NCBI RefSeq assembly: GCF_036669915.1
Contig: NC_089325.1
Coordinates: 2,694,480 to 2,758,479, forward strand
From: Pocillopora verrucosa
Lineage: Eukaryota > Cnidaria > Anthozoa > Scleractinia > Pocilloporidae
Length of the DNA stretch: 64,000 nucleotides
Direction of reading: 5' to 3'
In this document: in pieces, positions 22,203 to 32,996 of the stretch
How the letters are laid out: each line of letters begins with the position of its first letter
How positions within the stretch are numbered: position 1 is the first letter of the stretch
The notes under the pieces: generated by a model
Seen by the model: only the letters and a program-made list of their open reading frames with translations
What the model was told of the DNA's origin: nothing
Database searches by the model: none
Program-made: the position numbers and the translations under genes

Positions 22203-22945
22203 ATGGACGTTACCTTACCGCACAAACATCTCAGCCGTGCAGTAACCATCTTCCTTTCAGCGTGGTTTTCCTTATCCGCCTTAGCCGCTGTAACTGGAAG
22301 TGTCATTGTGTTACGGCTGTTCTACGAAAACAAGTCTTTACGAACAATTCGTCATAGATCCTTTATGAATTGTTAGCAGCTGTTGGATACAGCCATTAGT
22401 TTCTTGCAAAGTCTTAAAGATTACGTTATTGCTATAGGTTTACACAACCGCGGCGACTACTTTGAATTCGTTTAGTGTTCCAATCGACCGTTTTATGGTG
22501 ATTCGGTTTCCTTTCTGTTATCAGGACATTTTAAGTAAGAGGAGATACTTTGCAGTCATTATTTCGGCGCGGTTTATCTCATCCAGTCTCCCTTTGCTAA
22601 TTATGTACCCTCTCACATGAAAGGATCCAAGCGAACTCATTATTTTCTTTGCATGTACATCGTATGTCTTTCTATTATAACTGTTTTTTTTTTGCTATAT
22701 ATGCATTTTTAAATTAGCTAGAAAACAATTCAGGAGCATTTTAGCAGCTAAATATTTTCGCCTGATACAGGCACCATCACATAGATAACCAGTTTAGTTA
22801 TGCTGCTAGTTACCCTTTATAATTCTAAAGCAAACCTGCTGTACAACAATGGGGAAATTAGATAACATATATGACCTTGGGTTGGGGCAATCGCTTTTAC
22901 TTCATCAAACCATTGGCTTGGTGCCCGTCATACTAGTAAACAGTT
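22203..22945 (+). pseudogene. Plus-strand receptor pseudogene with helix 2 deletion and 3' truncation
   Basis: The ATG at 22,203 opens a helix 1 sequence (FLSAWFSLSALAAVTG, then VLRLFYENKSLRT) like the intact plus-strand gene. Most of helix 2 is deleted, and the frame ends at 22,376. Beyond it, sequences for helix 3 (FGVPIDRFMVIRF-like), helix 4, helix 5, loop 3 and helix 7 can still be read with several frame breaks. Homology stops in helix 7, at TCATCAAACCATTGGCTTGG, before the NPxxY motif. The copy at 27.3 kb has the same deletion and the same end, so both defects predate the duplication. Confidence 0.85.
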
Positions 22946-23135
22946 GATGCTCTAACGAAAATAAAATAAATACTCCTTTGAGTTCAGTCAGACTTGATCG
23001 ACATATAATTTTGCCCTTGTCAAAATTTTGCCACCGACCATAACTTTTTCGTCAATTATGACAATAAACCCGTCAAGATGTAAAAAGAAAACTCTTTTAT
23101 AATGAAAGTTTTTACAGTTTGGATCTAAAAATTAT

Positions 23136-23745
23136 TTACGAGAGAGACTGGCGAACTTTCGATGCGCTGACATGACCTGAAATAAAGTGCTGAATTGTCT
23201 TCCTGTGCGACATGATGTGTTTCATGAAATCTTTGTCGCTGCGATTGAATTTTGTTTCTGCGATCAGTCGCACGAGTTCAAAGTGGTTTAAATTCGTGTG
23301 ACTCACTGCCGCGACTAAATGACAGAGAGCATCTTTCCTGCAACGATTGTACATTTCTACGACAAGAAGCTGCGACAAAATAAAAGGCAATTTTCACAGC
23401 AACTAGTTCAAAATGGCTTCTGCTCCTGAGGGAAAGTAAAAAATCCGAGCAAGCCGAGGATGCTCCTTCTTTGAAATGGTGTGTAACCACTACTAAAATG
23501 TTGATCCAGTTCTCTAAAGAAATTAGAACTCTATGGGATAAGAATCACAGAGAGTATGGGAAAACGCTTGTCCTAAAGAAGATACTCATGCCTTTAGTTG
23601 CAAAGATGGAGCGATCGAAGATGCAAAGAGCGAAGAGGAAATAAAAACGAATATCATGACGTACGTACTTCAGCTTAAATTTACTTCAAAAAGCACCTCT
23701 TTCATGACGGAAAGTAAAGTGGGCTTATTAACCTGTGCGTCTTTC
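23136..23745. other. Conserved spacer with two facing short open frames (copy 2)
   Basis: Counterpart of 14,758-15,324. The minus-strand frame (NRCRKDALCHLVAAV, then LIAETKFNRSDKDF) stays open for 84 codons but begins with TTG. The plus-strand frame starting ATGGCTTCTGCTCCTGAG at 23,413 is broken by a TAA after eight codons and by later length changes. Neither is recognised. Confidence 0.35.
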
Positions 23746-24019
23746 TTGCAATAATGTGTTGCAGCTGCAGTGTATTCACACGTCCGCCATATTGAATTTA
23801 CCGACCCCTCAAAGGGAATATAAACTGCAGTTTATATTCTCCTGGTATATCCAAAGAAAGAGGCGAATTAAGAATCGTTTCAAAGTAGATCTTTGTATTA
23901 GATTTAAAATCACTACTTAGTAAAAAAAAAAACAAACAAACAAACTAAAGTTAGAGACCATTTCAATATCGTTTATCAATGGCAGAGCTCTGTCTCTTTA
24001 ATCGTTATATCACCAGATC

Positions 24020-25018
24020 TCACAACAATTCGTTCCATCGGGTTTCTAGTTGTTTCGGCCTAGTGTTCCTCGTGCTTTCTTTGCTATTTCCACGGGCCAA
24101 CCAGCGAAAGGTACGGCGAAAGGCTCGGCGGAAGTCTTCATTTCGGAAGTAATATACAAATGGATTGATTGCTGATGAAGTAAAAGCGATTGTCTCAGCC
24201 CAAGGCCACATAACAAACGGCAATGCATTATATTTATCCTGGTTGTTGACCAAAACATAATAAATTTCCAGAGAAGACAAAATTAAACTTGGAATCCATG
24301 TGATGATACAAGCGCCCAAAACAAAACCAATTGTTTTCATAGCTTTAAAATTTTGCGTACCACGAACTCTCAAATTGTCGTTGTGCAATGTAGATTTTTC
24401 TCCTGCTAATATTCTATTAAATTGTTTTGTTGCCGACTTAAAAATAGAAATATAAGAGAGTGAAACAACTATTAATGGTAGAAAAAATGCTATAAATTCT
24501 ATCAAAAAACACAGCACTACAATATTAACAGTTCTCTCTTCTGAGAAAAGCTTGGCGGGTATAAGTAGCGTCGAGAAAGGAAGTCCCATTGAAAACAGCC
24601 ACACCAAAATAATCACTGTGTAACATCTTTTCTTTGTTACAATTTCCTGATGACGGAAAGGAAACCGAATCGCAATAAACCGGTCGATTGAAACACAGCA
24701 AATGTTGAAAGTAGTGGCGGCGGTTGTGTGAACCCACAACGCTATCATAAAATCCATCATAGTGCTGTGAAGTGGTGGCTGAATCCAACATCTGATAACA
24801 ATCCAAACAGGATCTATGACGACGCCAACCAAAACGTCGGCCACGGATAACGAGACTAAAAAGCGGTTGGAAATTGTTCGTAAAGACTCGTTCTTGTAGA
24901 ACAACCACAACATAACTGTGTTTCCGCTTACAGCTACAAAACTGCTCAAGGAGAGCCACAGCGATAGAACGATGGACGCTGCACTGCTCAGATGATCTTC
25001 CGGGTGGCTATCATTCAT
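24020..25018 (-). CDS. Rhodopsin-like (class A) G-protein-coupled receptor, orphan (module copy B)
   Basis: Intronless 332-residue receptor, ATG at 25,018, very close to the copies at 15.6-16.6 and 28.9-29.9 kb. It keeps the MNDSHPEDHLSS start, GNTV (Asn33), SVAD (Asp61), IDRFIAI (Asp112-Arg113), Pro181 and Tyr189 in helix 5, TWIP in helix 6, and NPFVYYFRN in helix 7. A small indel after the helix 8 region changes the reading frame of the tail, which ends RPKQLETRWNELL instead of the ISNRNPME type. The core receptor is intact and should be functional if expressed. The uninterrupted counterpart of the TTAA insertion lies about 270 bases upstream. Confidence 0.93.
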   Translation of the reverse strand: MNDSHPEDHLSSAASIVLSLWLSLSSFVAVSGNTVMLWLFYKNESLRTISNRFLVSLSVADVLVGVVIDPVWIVIRCWIQPPLHSTMMDFMIALWVHTTAATTFNICCVSIDRFIAIRFPFRHQEIVTKKRCYTVIILVWLFSMGLPFSTLLIPAKLFSEERTVNIVVLCFLIEFIAFFLPLIVVSLSYISIFKSATKQFNRILAGEKSTLHNDNLRVRGTQNFKAMKTIGFVLGACIITWIPSLILSSLEIYYVLVNNQDKYNALPFVMWPWAETIAFTSSAINPFVYYFRNEDFRRAFRRTFRWLARGNSKESTRNTRPKQLETRWNELL

Positions 25019-25499
25019 AGTAGGATGGTGTACAGCTACAGCCGAGAATAGAAAGAAAGTTAGGGAACGCTTGAGGCTACAGGCTTGTTATCTCTACAAA
25101 CTGAACAGGTGTTATTGAAACTGAAATGTTTTTGCATGAGTCATCATAGTATTTCCATGTAGATATTCTATATATTGACAGGCATGTTTGATTAAAATAT
25201 GAAGTCTGAACTTTTAGAGTTCCCAAAAACGGCGAAAGAGAAACAAAGAACGGCACCTCTTTGGGATGTTCCAAAATCTTTCTTAAGGACTTACTCCTCT
25301 TCTCGCTATCTTTAAAAAGCATCACCGCTATGATTGATCTTTTGGAAAATAAAAACCCTAAAGTAATAGAAAAGTTTCTCTCAAGATGCACCTGCTTTTA
25401 GTGACAAGATGTCTACGAGAACATTTGCAAGGTTTGGTACTCAAATTGTTAACGGCTCCTGGTCAACAGTTAAATCTTAAAAGTGACCACATTTATGGC

Positions 25500-25860
25500 C
25501 TAAAAGGAATGGGTCCGATTCCTATGTTGAAGTGTGAAGCCCAATCTGATACTGGCCGTCAATGAAATATGACTCCCAAAATGTTATGTATTTTACTTTG
25601 TTTGTTTGTTTTTCTTTCAATTTGCCTTCAAGAGTAAATTGGTCTGGGTCATTAGAAACTCATTTTACTTGTTCCCAATCTCCTTGTATTTCCTTGCTGT
25701 ATCCACACGGTAACGAAATAAAGGGAAAGTGCAAGACACTTTTTTTTTTTTTAAATCCCCCCAACCCCTCCCCTGTCCGGGGAGAGGTTGGAGGAAGTTT
25801 TGGGGATTTTCTTGATTCGGCGAGTAGTTTTAGATCCAGTTATTTTACATTCATGTGATG
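25500..25860. other. Module junction sequence repeated three times in the cluster
   Basis: It matches 21,590-21,830 and 30,420-30,700 (GGAATGGGTCCGATTCC, then TTTGCCTTCAAGAGTAAAT). Here it continues into a poly-T tract and a GC-rich hairpin-like stretch (CCCCTGTCCGGGGAGAGG) not seen in the other two. It gives a plus-strand frame with no protein similarity. It marks the edge between duplicated modules. Confidence 0.5.
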
Positions 25861-26114
25861 AATTGAAGAGGATACCACAACAGTTTAAGTTTCAAGGCAT
25901 GTTTTACAAAACTTTGGGATATTTTTAATTCCACGCGCACTTTTCCTTAAATAGAGGCCAGTAAAGAGGAAGCATTTGCTTGGAAACAGTGCTTCATATT
26001 CGGTAACATCTGTTCCCTAAAAAGGGCAGGCAACTGAAAATTTCAGACTGTATTTAGACCTGTTCCTCGACTGCTTTACACCAACTCAGCAGAGAAGTTA
26101 ATTGCTCGGACGAA

Positions 26115-26234
26115 TATCTCAGCAGTGCAGTATCCATCGTTCTATCACTTTGGTTCTCCATACCTGGTTTAGTCTCTGTAACTGGAAATGTCGTTGTGTT
26201 GTGGCTGTTCTACCAAAGCGAGTCTAGAAAAAGG
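26115..26234 (+). pseudogene. Relic of a plus-strand receptor, helix 1 only
   Basis: In one frame it encodes LSSAVSIVLSLWFSIPGL, then SVTGNVVVLWLFYQSES, the helix 1 region of the family. The match ends abruptly inside loop 1. It adds one more receptor copy to the count and lies between two complete modules. Confidence 0.75.
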
Positions 26235-26454
26235 TAATTCTGGTTCTGGATTCTTTTAACAAAAAATCTCGTAGAAGATGGTTCTATTTAAGGCAACTGG
26301 CTAACTGCAAGTCATAAAATGTAAGGAATGTGAAGACGTAATACGAGTTACCAAGGAGACATCCAAAATAAGCATTGTTGAAAAGAAGATTTTTTTTATC
26401 AGATTTCTACTCCCTATTTTTACGAAAACATGCAAAAACTAAAGTTGCAGTCGA

Positions 26455-26665
26455 TCTCAACATCGTCTATCAATGAGAGAGTCTTGTTACATTTGAGATG
26501 TCGTCAAAGCTCTGTCTCTCTAATCGCTATCATGTTATTTCGTACCATCCGTTTTCCGGCTGATTGCAGTCCAGAGTTTCTTATGCTTTCCTCGGTGCGC
26601 ATAATAAGGCATAAACTCAAGAATCAGCGGAACTAAACTGGGAATCCATGTGATGGATCAAGCCC
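26455..26665 (-). pseudogene. Relic of a minus-strand receptor, C-terminal tail joined to helix 6
   Basis: 26,455-26,600 matches the 3' flank and C-terminal tail of the receptor at 6,556-7,557. It is joined directly to 26,600-26,665, which matches the helix 6 end (GGGAATCCATGTGATG). Helices 7 and 8 between them are deleted. It lies head to tail with the next plus-strand promoter block. Confidence 0.65.
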
Positions 26666-26689
26666 AAAGCAGTTTCTTAACATGCCGTG

Positions 26690-27339
26690 GATCCTTCAGT
26701 TTCAGTTTGTTTAACTTGCAAATGAAGAGGAACCCATATTTATTACCGACTATTTTATGATCAGTCTTGAACTCAGGACTCATCAACACATTTCTCTCAT
26801 TAACTGTTGAGTGAGACAAGAAATCGTAAATATCCAGCGTCAAGTTTGAAATCTGGTTTGGGCAGATTCAAGTGCCTCCTGACCTGTTTTAAGAGTGATG
26901 TGACCAATTCCTTGCTTAGCGTAATAAAAAGAAATTATTAGGTCGATAGATTTTTCATTTGTGTTGCTGTTGATTGTCTCCTGCTTTTCTTGTCACGGAA
27001 GAAGTTTCCTGTCCGGGGGGGGAAGGAGGGGAACTTTTGTTGATTTTATTTAAGTTTCGACGAATAGTTGGAGATCCAGTTATTTAACATTGGTGGATTG
27101 TAGAGGATAGCACAAAAATTTAAGTTTTCAAGCCTTTTTTAAAAACTATTTCGGATATTGTTAATTTCACGCTCACCTTTTAATTTAAAACAGACTGAAT
27201 ATAAAAAAGACGTCCCTGCTAATTAACTGCATATAAACAAGGAAAATTTTAAAGGGAACAGGCAGTTGCAGATTTCAGACGTTCTCATAGTTATTTCTCG
27301 ACTTCTGTTGTTGCCGTCTTGAGTTTACACCAAATTAAC
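26690..27339 (+). promoter_or_regulatory. Conserved upstream block of plus-strand receptor copies (copy 3)
   Basis: It contains the GACTATTTTATGATCAGTC stretch, the ACTTCAAGTGCC-like segment, an A- and T-rich middle, and ends in ATAGTTATTTCTCGACTTCT before the ATG at 27,340. It aligns with 32,360-32,990 upstream of the intact gene. Confidence 0.55.
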
Positions 27340-28165
27340 ATGGACGTTACCTTACCGCACAAGCATCTCAGCCGTGCAATAACCATCTTCCTTTCAGCGT
27401 GGTTTTCCTTATCTGCCTTAGCCGCTGTAACTGGAAATGTCATTGTGTTACGGCTGTTCTACGAAAACAAGTCTTTACGAACAATTCGTCATAGATCCTT
27501 TATGAATTGTTAGCAGCTGTTGGATACAGCCATCAGTTTCTTGCAAAGTCTTAAAGATTACATTATTGCTGTAGGTTTACACAACCGCGGCGACTGCTTT
27601 GAATTCGTTTAGTGTTCCAATCGACCGTTTTATGGTGATTCAGTTTCCTTTCTGTTATTAGGACATTTTAAATAAGAGGAGATACTTTGCAGTCATTATT
27701 TCGGCGCGGTTTATCTCATCCAGTCTCCCTTTGCTAATAAAGTACCCTCTCACATGAAAGGATCCAAGCGAACTCATTATTTTCTTTGCATGTACAGCGT
27801 ATGTCTTTCCATTATAACTGGTTTTTTTTTTTTGCTATATATGCATTTTCAAATTAGCTAGAAAACAAGTCAGGAGCATTTTAGCAGCTAAAAAAGGCAC
27901 CTGATACAGGCAAAAATATTGGAGACTTAGTATGCAAAATGTTAAAGTTGTCAAAACTGTCAGTTTTGTTTTAGGAGCTTGCACCATCACATGGATGCCC
28001 ACTTTAGTTCTGCTGCTGGTTAACTTTTATAATTTTAAAGCAAACTGGCTGTGTCACAATGGGGAAATTAGATATCATATATGGCCTTGGGTTGGGGCAA
28101 TCGCTTTTACTTCATCAAACCATTGGCTTGGTGCCCGTCATACTAGTAAACAGTTGATGCTCTAA
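27340..28165 (+). pseudogene. Plus-strand receptor pseudogene, best preserved of the broken plus copies
   Basis: It shows the same layout and the same two disabling changes as the copy at 22.2 kb: loss of most of helix 2 after LRTIRH, and a cut-off inside helix 7 after F-T-S-S. It keeps more of the 3' half: from 27,932 one frame reads MQNVKVVKTVSFVLG, TITWMPTLVLLLVNFY (helix 6 with W-M-P) and WPWVGAIAFTSSN. That open stretch of 77 codons is a remnant, not a gene. Confidence 0.85.
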
Positions 28166-28343
28166 CGAAATTAAAATAAATACTCCTTTTAGTTCAGTCA
28201 GACTTGATCGACATATAATTTTGCCCTTGTCAAAATTTTGCCACCGACCATAACTTTTTCATCGCATAAATTTTTCGTTAATTATAACAATAAATGATAT
28301 GTAAAGAAAACTTTTTTATAATGAAAGTTTGTATAGTTTGGAT

Positions 28344-28690
28344 CTAAAAATTATTTACGAGAGAGACTGGCGAACTTTCGCACTTTTGATGCGCTGACGT
28401 GAGCTGAAATAAAGTGCTTAGTGTCTTCCTGCGCAACATGATGGGTTTTATGAAATCTTTGTCGCTGCGATTGAATTTTGTTTCTGCGATCAGTCGCACG
28501 AGTTCAAAGTGGTTTAAATTCGTATGACTCACTGCAGCGACTAAATGACAGAGAGCATCTTTCCTGCAACGATTGTAGATTTCTGCGACAAAAAGCTGCG
28601 ACAAAGTAAAAGGCAATTAATGAGAGAGCTTCGGGTATTTTTTCCAAGTTTCCTCAGTAACCAGTTAAAAATGGCTTCTGCTCCTCCATA
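28344..28690. other. Conserved spacer with short open frame (copy 3, partly deleted)
   Basis: Third copy of the spacer. The minus-strand frame (NRCRKDALCHLVAAV, LIAETKFNRSDKDF) is open for 90 codons. The facing plus-strand frame is deleted directly after ATGGCTTCTGCTCC and joined to the 3' flank of the next receptor. Confidence 0.4.
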
Positions 28691-28863
28691 TTGAATTTAC
28701 CAACCCCTCAAAGGGAATATAAACTACAGTTTATATTCTGCTGAGATATCCAAAGAAACAGCCGAATTAAGAATTGTTTCAAAGTAGATCTCTTTATTAG
28801 ATTTAAAATCACTATTGAGAAAAAAATACAAACTAAAGTCGGAGAGTATTTCAACATCGTCTA

Positions 28864-29907
28864 TCAATGGCAGAGCACTGTCTCTTTAATCGCTTTATCT
28901 CCAGATCTCTCACCATTTTGTTCCATCGGGTTTCTGTTTGATATCGGCCTGGTGTTTCTAGTGTTTTCTTTGCTATGTCCACGGGCCAACCAGCGAAAGG
29001 TATGGCGAAAGGCTCGGCGAAAGTCTTCATTTCGGAAGTAATATACAAATGGATTGATTGCCGATGAAGTAAAAGCGATTGCCTCAACCCACGGCCACAC
29101 GACAAACTGCAATACATTAGATTTATCCCGGTTTTTGACCAAGGCATAATAAATATCAAAACAAGACAGAATTAAACCTGGAATCCATGTTATGATACAG
29201 GCACCCAAAACAAAACCAATTGTTTTTATAGCTTTAAAATTTTGCGTACAACGAACTCTCAAATTGTCGTTGTGCAATGTAGATTTTTCTCCTGCTAATA
29301 TTCTATTAAATTGTTTTGTTGCCTACTTAAAAATAGAAATATAAGAGAGTGAAACAACTATTAATGGTAGAAAAAATGCTATAAATCCTATCAAAAAACA
29401 CAGCACTGCAATATTAACAAATTTCTCTTTTGAGAAAAGTTTGGCGGATTTAAGTAGCATCGAGAAAGGAAGACCCATTGAAAACAGCCACACCAAAATA
29501 ATCACTGTGTAACATCTATTCTTTGTTACAATTTCCTGATGACGGATAGGAAACCGAATCGCAATGAACCGGTCGATTGAAACACAGCAAACGTTAAAAG
29601 TAGTAGCGGCGGTCGTGTGAACCCACAACGCTATCATAAAATCAGTCATAGTGCTGTGAAGTGGTGGCTGAATCCAACATCTGATAACAATCCAAACAGG
29701 ATCTATGACGAGACCAACGAAAACGTCCGCAACGGATAACGAGGCTAAAAAGCGGTTGGAAATTGTTCGTAAAGACTCGTTCTTGTAGAACAACCACAAC
29801 ATAACTGTGTTTCCACTTACAGCTACAAAACTGCTCAAGGAGAGCCACAGCGATAGAACGATGGACGCTGCACTGTTCAGATGATCTTCCGGGTGGCTAT
29901 CATTCAT
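28864..29907 (-). pseudogene. Receptor gene with one premature stop after helix 5 (module copy C)
   Basis: From the ATG at 29,907 the frame encodes helices 1 to 5 of the family, with GNTV, SVAD, IDRFIAI and the Pro and Tyr of helix 5. It then meets TAG at 29,323-29,325, where copies A and B have a Ser codon (TCG-type) in IFKSATK. Past this one base change the same frame continues without a break to 28,864 through TWIP, NPFVYYFRN and FRRAFRHTF. There are no other defects. It could be a recent or polymorphic null allele, or a sequencing error. If translated as read it gives a five-helix product of 194 residues. The C-terminal tail is the longest of the three copies. Confidence 0.85.
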
Positions 29908-30704
29908 TGTAGGATGGTGTACAGCTACAGCAGAGAATAGAAACAAAGACAGGGAACGCTTGAGGCTACAGGCTTGTTATCTCTACAAACCAAACAGGTG
30001 CTATTGAAACCGAAATGTTGTTTTGCATGAATCATCATTATCAGTATTTCTATGTAGATATTGTATATATTGACAGGCATGTCTCATTAAAATATGAAAT
30101 ATGAACTTTTATAATTCCCGAAAACGGCGAAAGAGAAGCAAGGAACAACACCTCGTCGAGATGTTTCAAAATCCTTATCAAGAACTCAATTCTTTTCTGC
30201 TTCTCGATATTGTTAAAAAGTATCACCGCTATGATTGATTTTGTAGAAAATGAAAAGCTTAAATTAACAGAAAAGTTTATCTCAAGATGCACGTGCTTTT
30301 AGTGACAGGATGTCTACTAGAACGTTTGAAAATTTTGGTAATCAAATTGTTAACGGCTCCTGGTCAACAGTTAAATGGAGTTTAACGCTAATCAGAAAAG
30401 TGATCACATTCATGGCTCAAAAGGAATGGGTTCGATTCCCACCAAGTCAATGGCTGATATCATGCTTAATGTTGAAGTGAGAAGCCTAATCTGATATTGG
30501 CCGGAAATGAAGTATGACTCCCAAAATGACGTGTAGTTTTTACACTGTCTTCTTTTGTTGTCGTTGTTGGTGTTGTTGTTGTTTTAATTTGCCTTCAAGA
30601 GTAAATATTGGTCTGAGTCATAAGAAACTCATTTTACTTGTGACCAGTCTCCTTGTGATTTCCTCGCTATATCCACACGGTAACCAGAAAAAGGGACGGA
30701 GCAA

Positions 30705-30775
30705 GCCCATATATTTCGAAACTAATATATAAATTGATGGATTGCTGATTTTGTAAAATTGATCGTCCCAACCCA
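30705..30775 (-). pseudogene. Relic of a minus-strand receptor, helix 7 only
   Basis: Counterpart of the relic at 21,825-21,890, with the same break points and the same junction to the plus-strand promoter block. The reverse strand reads through the helix 7 region with substitutions and no usable frame. Confidence 0.55.
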
Positions 30776-30829
30776 ACGCAGTTGTTTTTAATGCTGTATG
30801 CCTTGCTGTTGAATTTGCTTAAATTTCAA

Positions 30830-31400
30830 ACTATGCGGAACTCGTAATAAATAACCGACTACTTCAAGATTAATTTTGAATTCGAAACTCATCAGGACAT
30901 CTCCCATTTGTTGTTGAATGACACTACTAACTTTAATATTCAGTTTCAAATTTGACATTTGGTTTGGGTAGACTCAAGTGCCCCCTGACCTGTTGTAAGT
31001 ATGTGACCACGTTTGAGATTAGCTTAAAAAAATGATCTGTAGGCGGTAGGTTTTTTAACTTGTGTTAATGTTGACGTTCCTGCGCACTTCTTGTCACAAA
31101 GCAGCTGCTTGATTTTCTTTAAACTGCGGTAAATTGTTTGAGAGGCATTTATTTTACCTTCATTTGATGGATTGAAGAGGATAGCACAAACGTTTAAGTT
31201 TCATAGCATTTTTTCGAAAAACTTTGAGATATTTTTGATTATACGCGCACCTTTCCTCAAACAGATGCCGAATAAGAGTAAGCATTTGCTTGGAAACATA
31301 GCTTCAAATTCAGTACCATCTGTTCCCTAACGAGGGTAGGCAATTGAACGTTTCAGACTGTTTTTAGACCTGTTTCTCGAGTAAATATGTATTTGGGTCC
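30830..31400 (+). promoter_or_regulatory. Conserved upstream block of plus-strand receptor copies (copy 4), no gene attached
   Basis: It contains the motif GACTACTTCAAGATTAATTT, TGACCACGTTTGAGATTAGC, and a distal part shared with 25,820-26,100. It ends near GTTTTTAGACCTGTTTCTCGAG, where a coding sequence would be expected, but unrelated sequence follows. Confidence 0.5.
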
Positions 31401-31429
31401 TAAGAAACTTATTTTACCTGTTCCCGGTC

Positions 31430-31560
31430 TACTGTAGATTTCACGGTAAAAGGACTAATACACTCTTTCAGAAGTCGGAGAGGATATCCGGTCTTTTTAT
31501 ATTTTTACCAATGACTTGCCTGAGGAAAGGAGTAAATGTTCAAAGCTTCGACATAAGGAA
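31430..31560 (+). pseudogene. Possible tiny reverse-transcriptase remnant
   Basis: One plus-strand frame reads YIFTNDLPEERSKCSKL, resembling the segment of LINE reverse transcriptases a little before the catalytic Asp-Asp. Nothing on either side supports it, so the call is weak. Confidence 0.25.
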
Positions 31561-31696
31561 CTCTATGGCGCGGTTGAATTTTTTTTATGTCGATACCTTG
31601 TCACCAGTCTCCACCACGGTGTTGACAGCAAACGCCTTCCGCATAGTGGCGCGGCATAGGAAGCGATAACCGTGGTTTGATCTCGTTTCATCACGA

Positions 31697-31817
31697 TCAC
31701 GCGTCACGTATACTTCAAACAGCATTTCACACGTCACGAATTTAAAGGGAAAACTACAAGTCTCTCCCGTTGTGTGCAAGGTTTCAAGGAAATCGTGAGT
31801 CACGCGTCACGTATAAA
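31697..31817. repeat. Repeated TCACGCGTCACGTATA motif and uninterrupted Harbinger target site
   Basis: The motif occurs at about 31,697 and 31,800 and also at the left flank of the Harbinger element near 9,730. The second copy runs into CTTTTGCCATCCTCTAAAACGG, the counterpart of the right flank of that element. The motif is CpG-rich in an AT-rich setting and might be a protein-binding site (inference). Confidence 0.6.
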
Positions 31818-32204
31818 CTTTTGCCATCCTCTAAAACGGCTAAAGACAAAACTATCTCGTCCAAGGCCTATGCAATATTTTACTTATTAGCGCACAAGCG
31901 GCTGAAAATGTACGCCAAAAAATCCATTTTTTTACCGTTTGCCATAAAAGTTGTTCCTTACAACCTCTCTCAGCAATGATTTTCCACGTCAGAATTCCGT
32001 AACACAACCCCAAGTATCAGCTACAGCCATAAAACCAGCGAAGTCGAGCTAGCTAAATTGTTAAAGCGTCACAGACCAGAAAACTAACAGACTATCATCC
32101 AATGACTTATTTCTTGATTAGAGACAAAAAGTTTACCGCTGCATTTCATTGTACCTCTCAAGAGGTCTGATTTGCGTATAAAAGGTGGAAATTTCAATCA
32201 AGTC

Positions 32205-32996
32205 AAATTTGGACTGATGATGCTTCTATTGAGTACATTTAGGCTTGTAAATTTGAAATAAACAAGACATGTTAATTATTTATGTCTTTCTTTTTTTTTT
32301 AACAAAGCAACTCTTTAAAATGCGGTGGACTCCCCGCGGTCTGCGTTTGCTTAACTTCTGTATTACTCGCGGCAGGTATTAAATTACGAACTATTTTAAG
32401 ATCAACGTTTAATTCGAAACCCACCCCAGTTATTCTATTAGTTATTTAAATTAGGCTACTAACTTTAATATCCAACATCAAATTTGACATTTTGTTTAGT
32501 TAGATTCAAGCTAAAACTCCCTGAGCCGGTCAACGAGTGTGAACACTTGTGAGGTCAGCGTGAAATGGAGGTTTTTAACTCAAATATATTTTAATTTTTC
32601 TGAGTTGCTGCTTTGCGTTTTCTCGTGCATCTATTGTCACAAAAGAAGCTGCCTATCGGGAAGAAAAGCATGTTGATTTTCACTGAACTTCGGCAAAAAA
32701 ATTGACATCTATCTGTTTTACAATGATGGATTGAAGTGGATAACAGTAAAATTTCAGTTTCAAAGTATGTTTTCAAAAATGTTGAGATATTTTTAATTTC
32801 ATGTCTACCTTTCCAGATGGCATATAAGTAAGGTGTGCCTGTCAATAAACTGCATATTGAAAAGGAAAGTTTTGAAATTCTATGCAAAAACGGGAATAAA
32901 AGCATCGCAGCAACATCTGCGGGAAGGCAAATGAAAATTACCGACGGTTTTTAGACTTATTTCTCGACTTCTGCTGTTCCTTTCCACTAACTTAAC
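32205..32996 (+). promoter_or_regulatory. Upstream region of the intact plus-strand receptor
   Basis: This is the fullest version of the block repeated upstream of the plus-strand copies. Shared anchors are GAACTATTTTAAGATCAACG near 32,385, the AAATTTGACATTTTGTTTAG stretch, and TTATTTCTCGACTTCTGCTG shortly before the start codon. Retention of these stretches in front of several dead copies reflects duplication, so it does not prove function. Confidence 0.55.

Noticed and set aside
29908..29946. N-terminal extension of module copy C (FLFSAVAV)
   Set aside because: It would need a TTG start. The same bases are open upstream of copies A and B only because of recent duplication.
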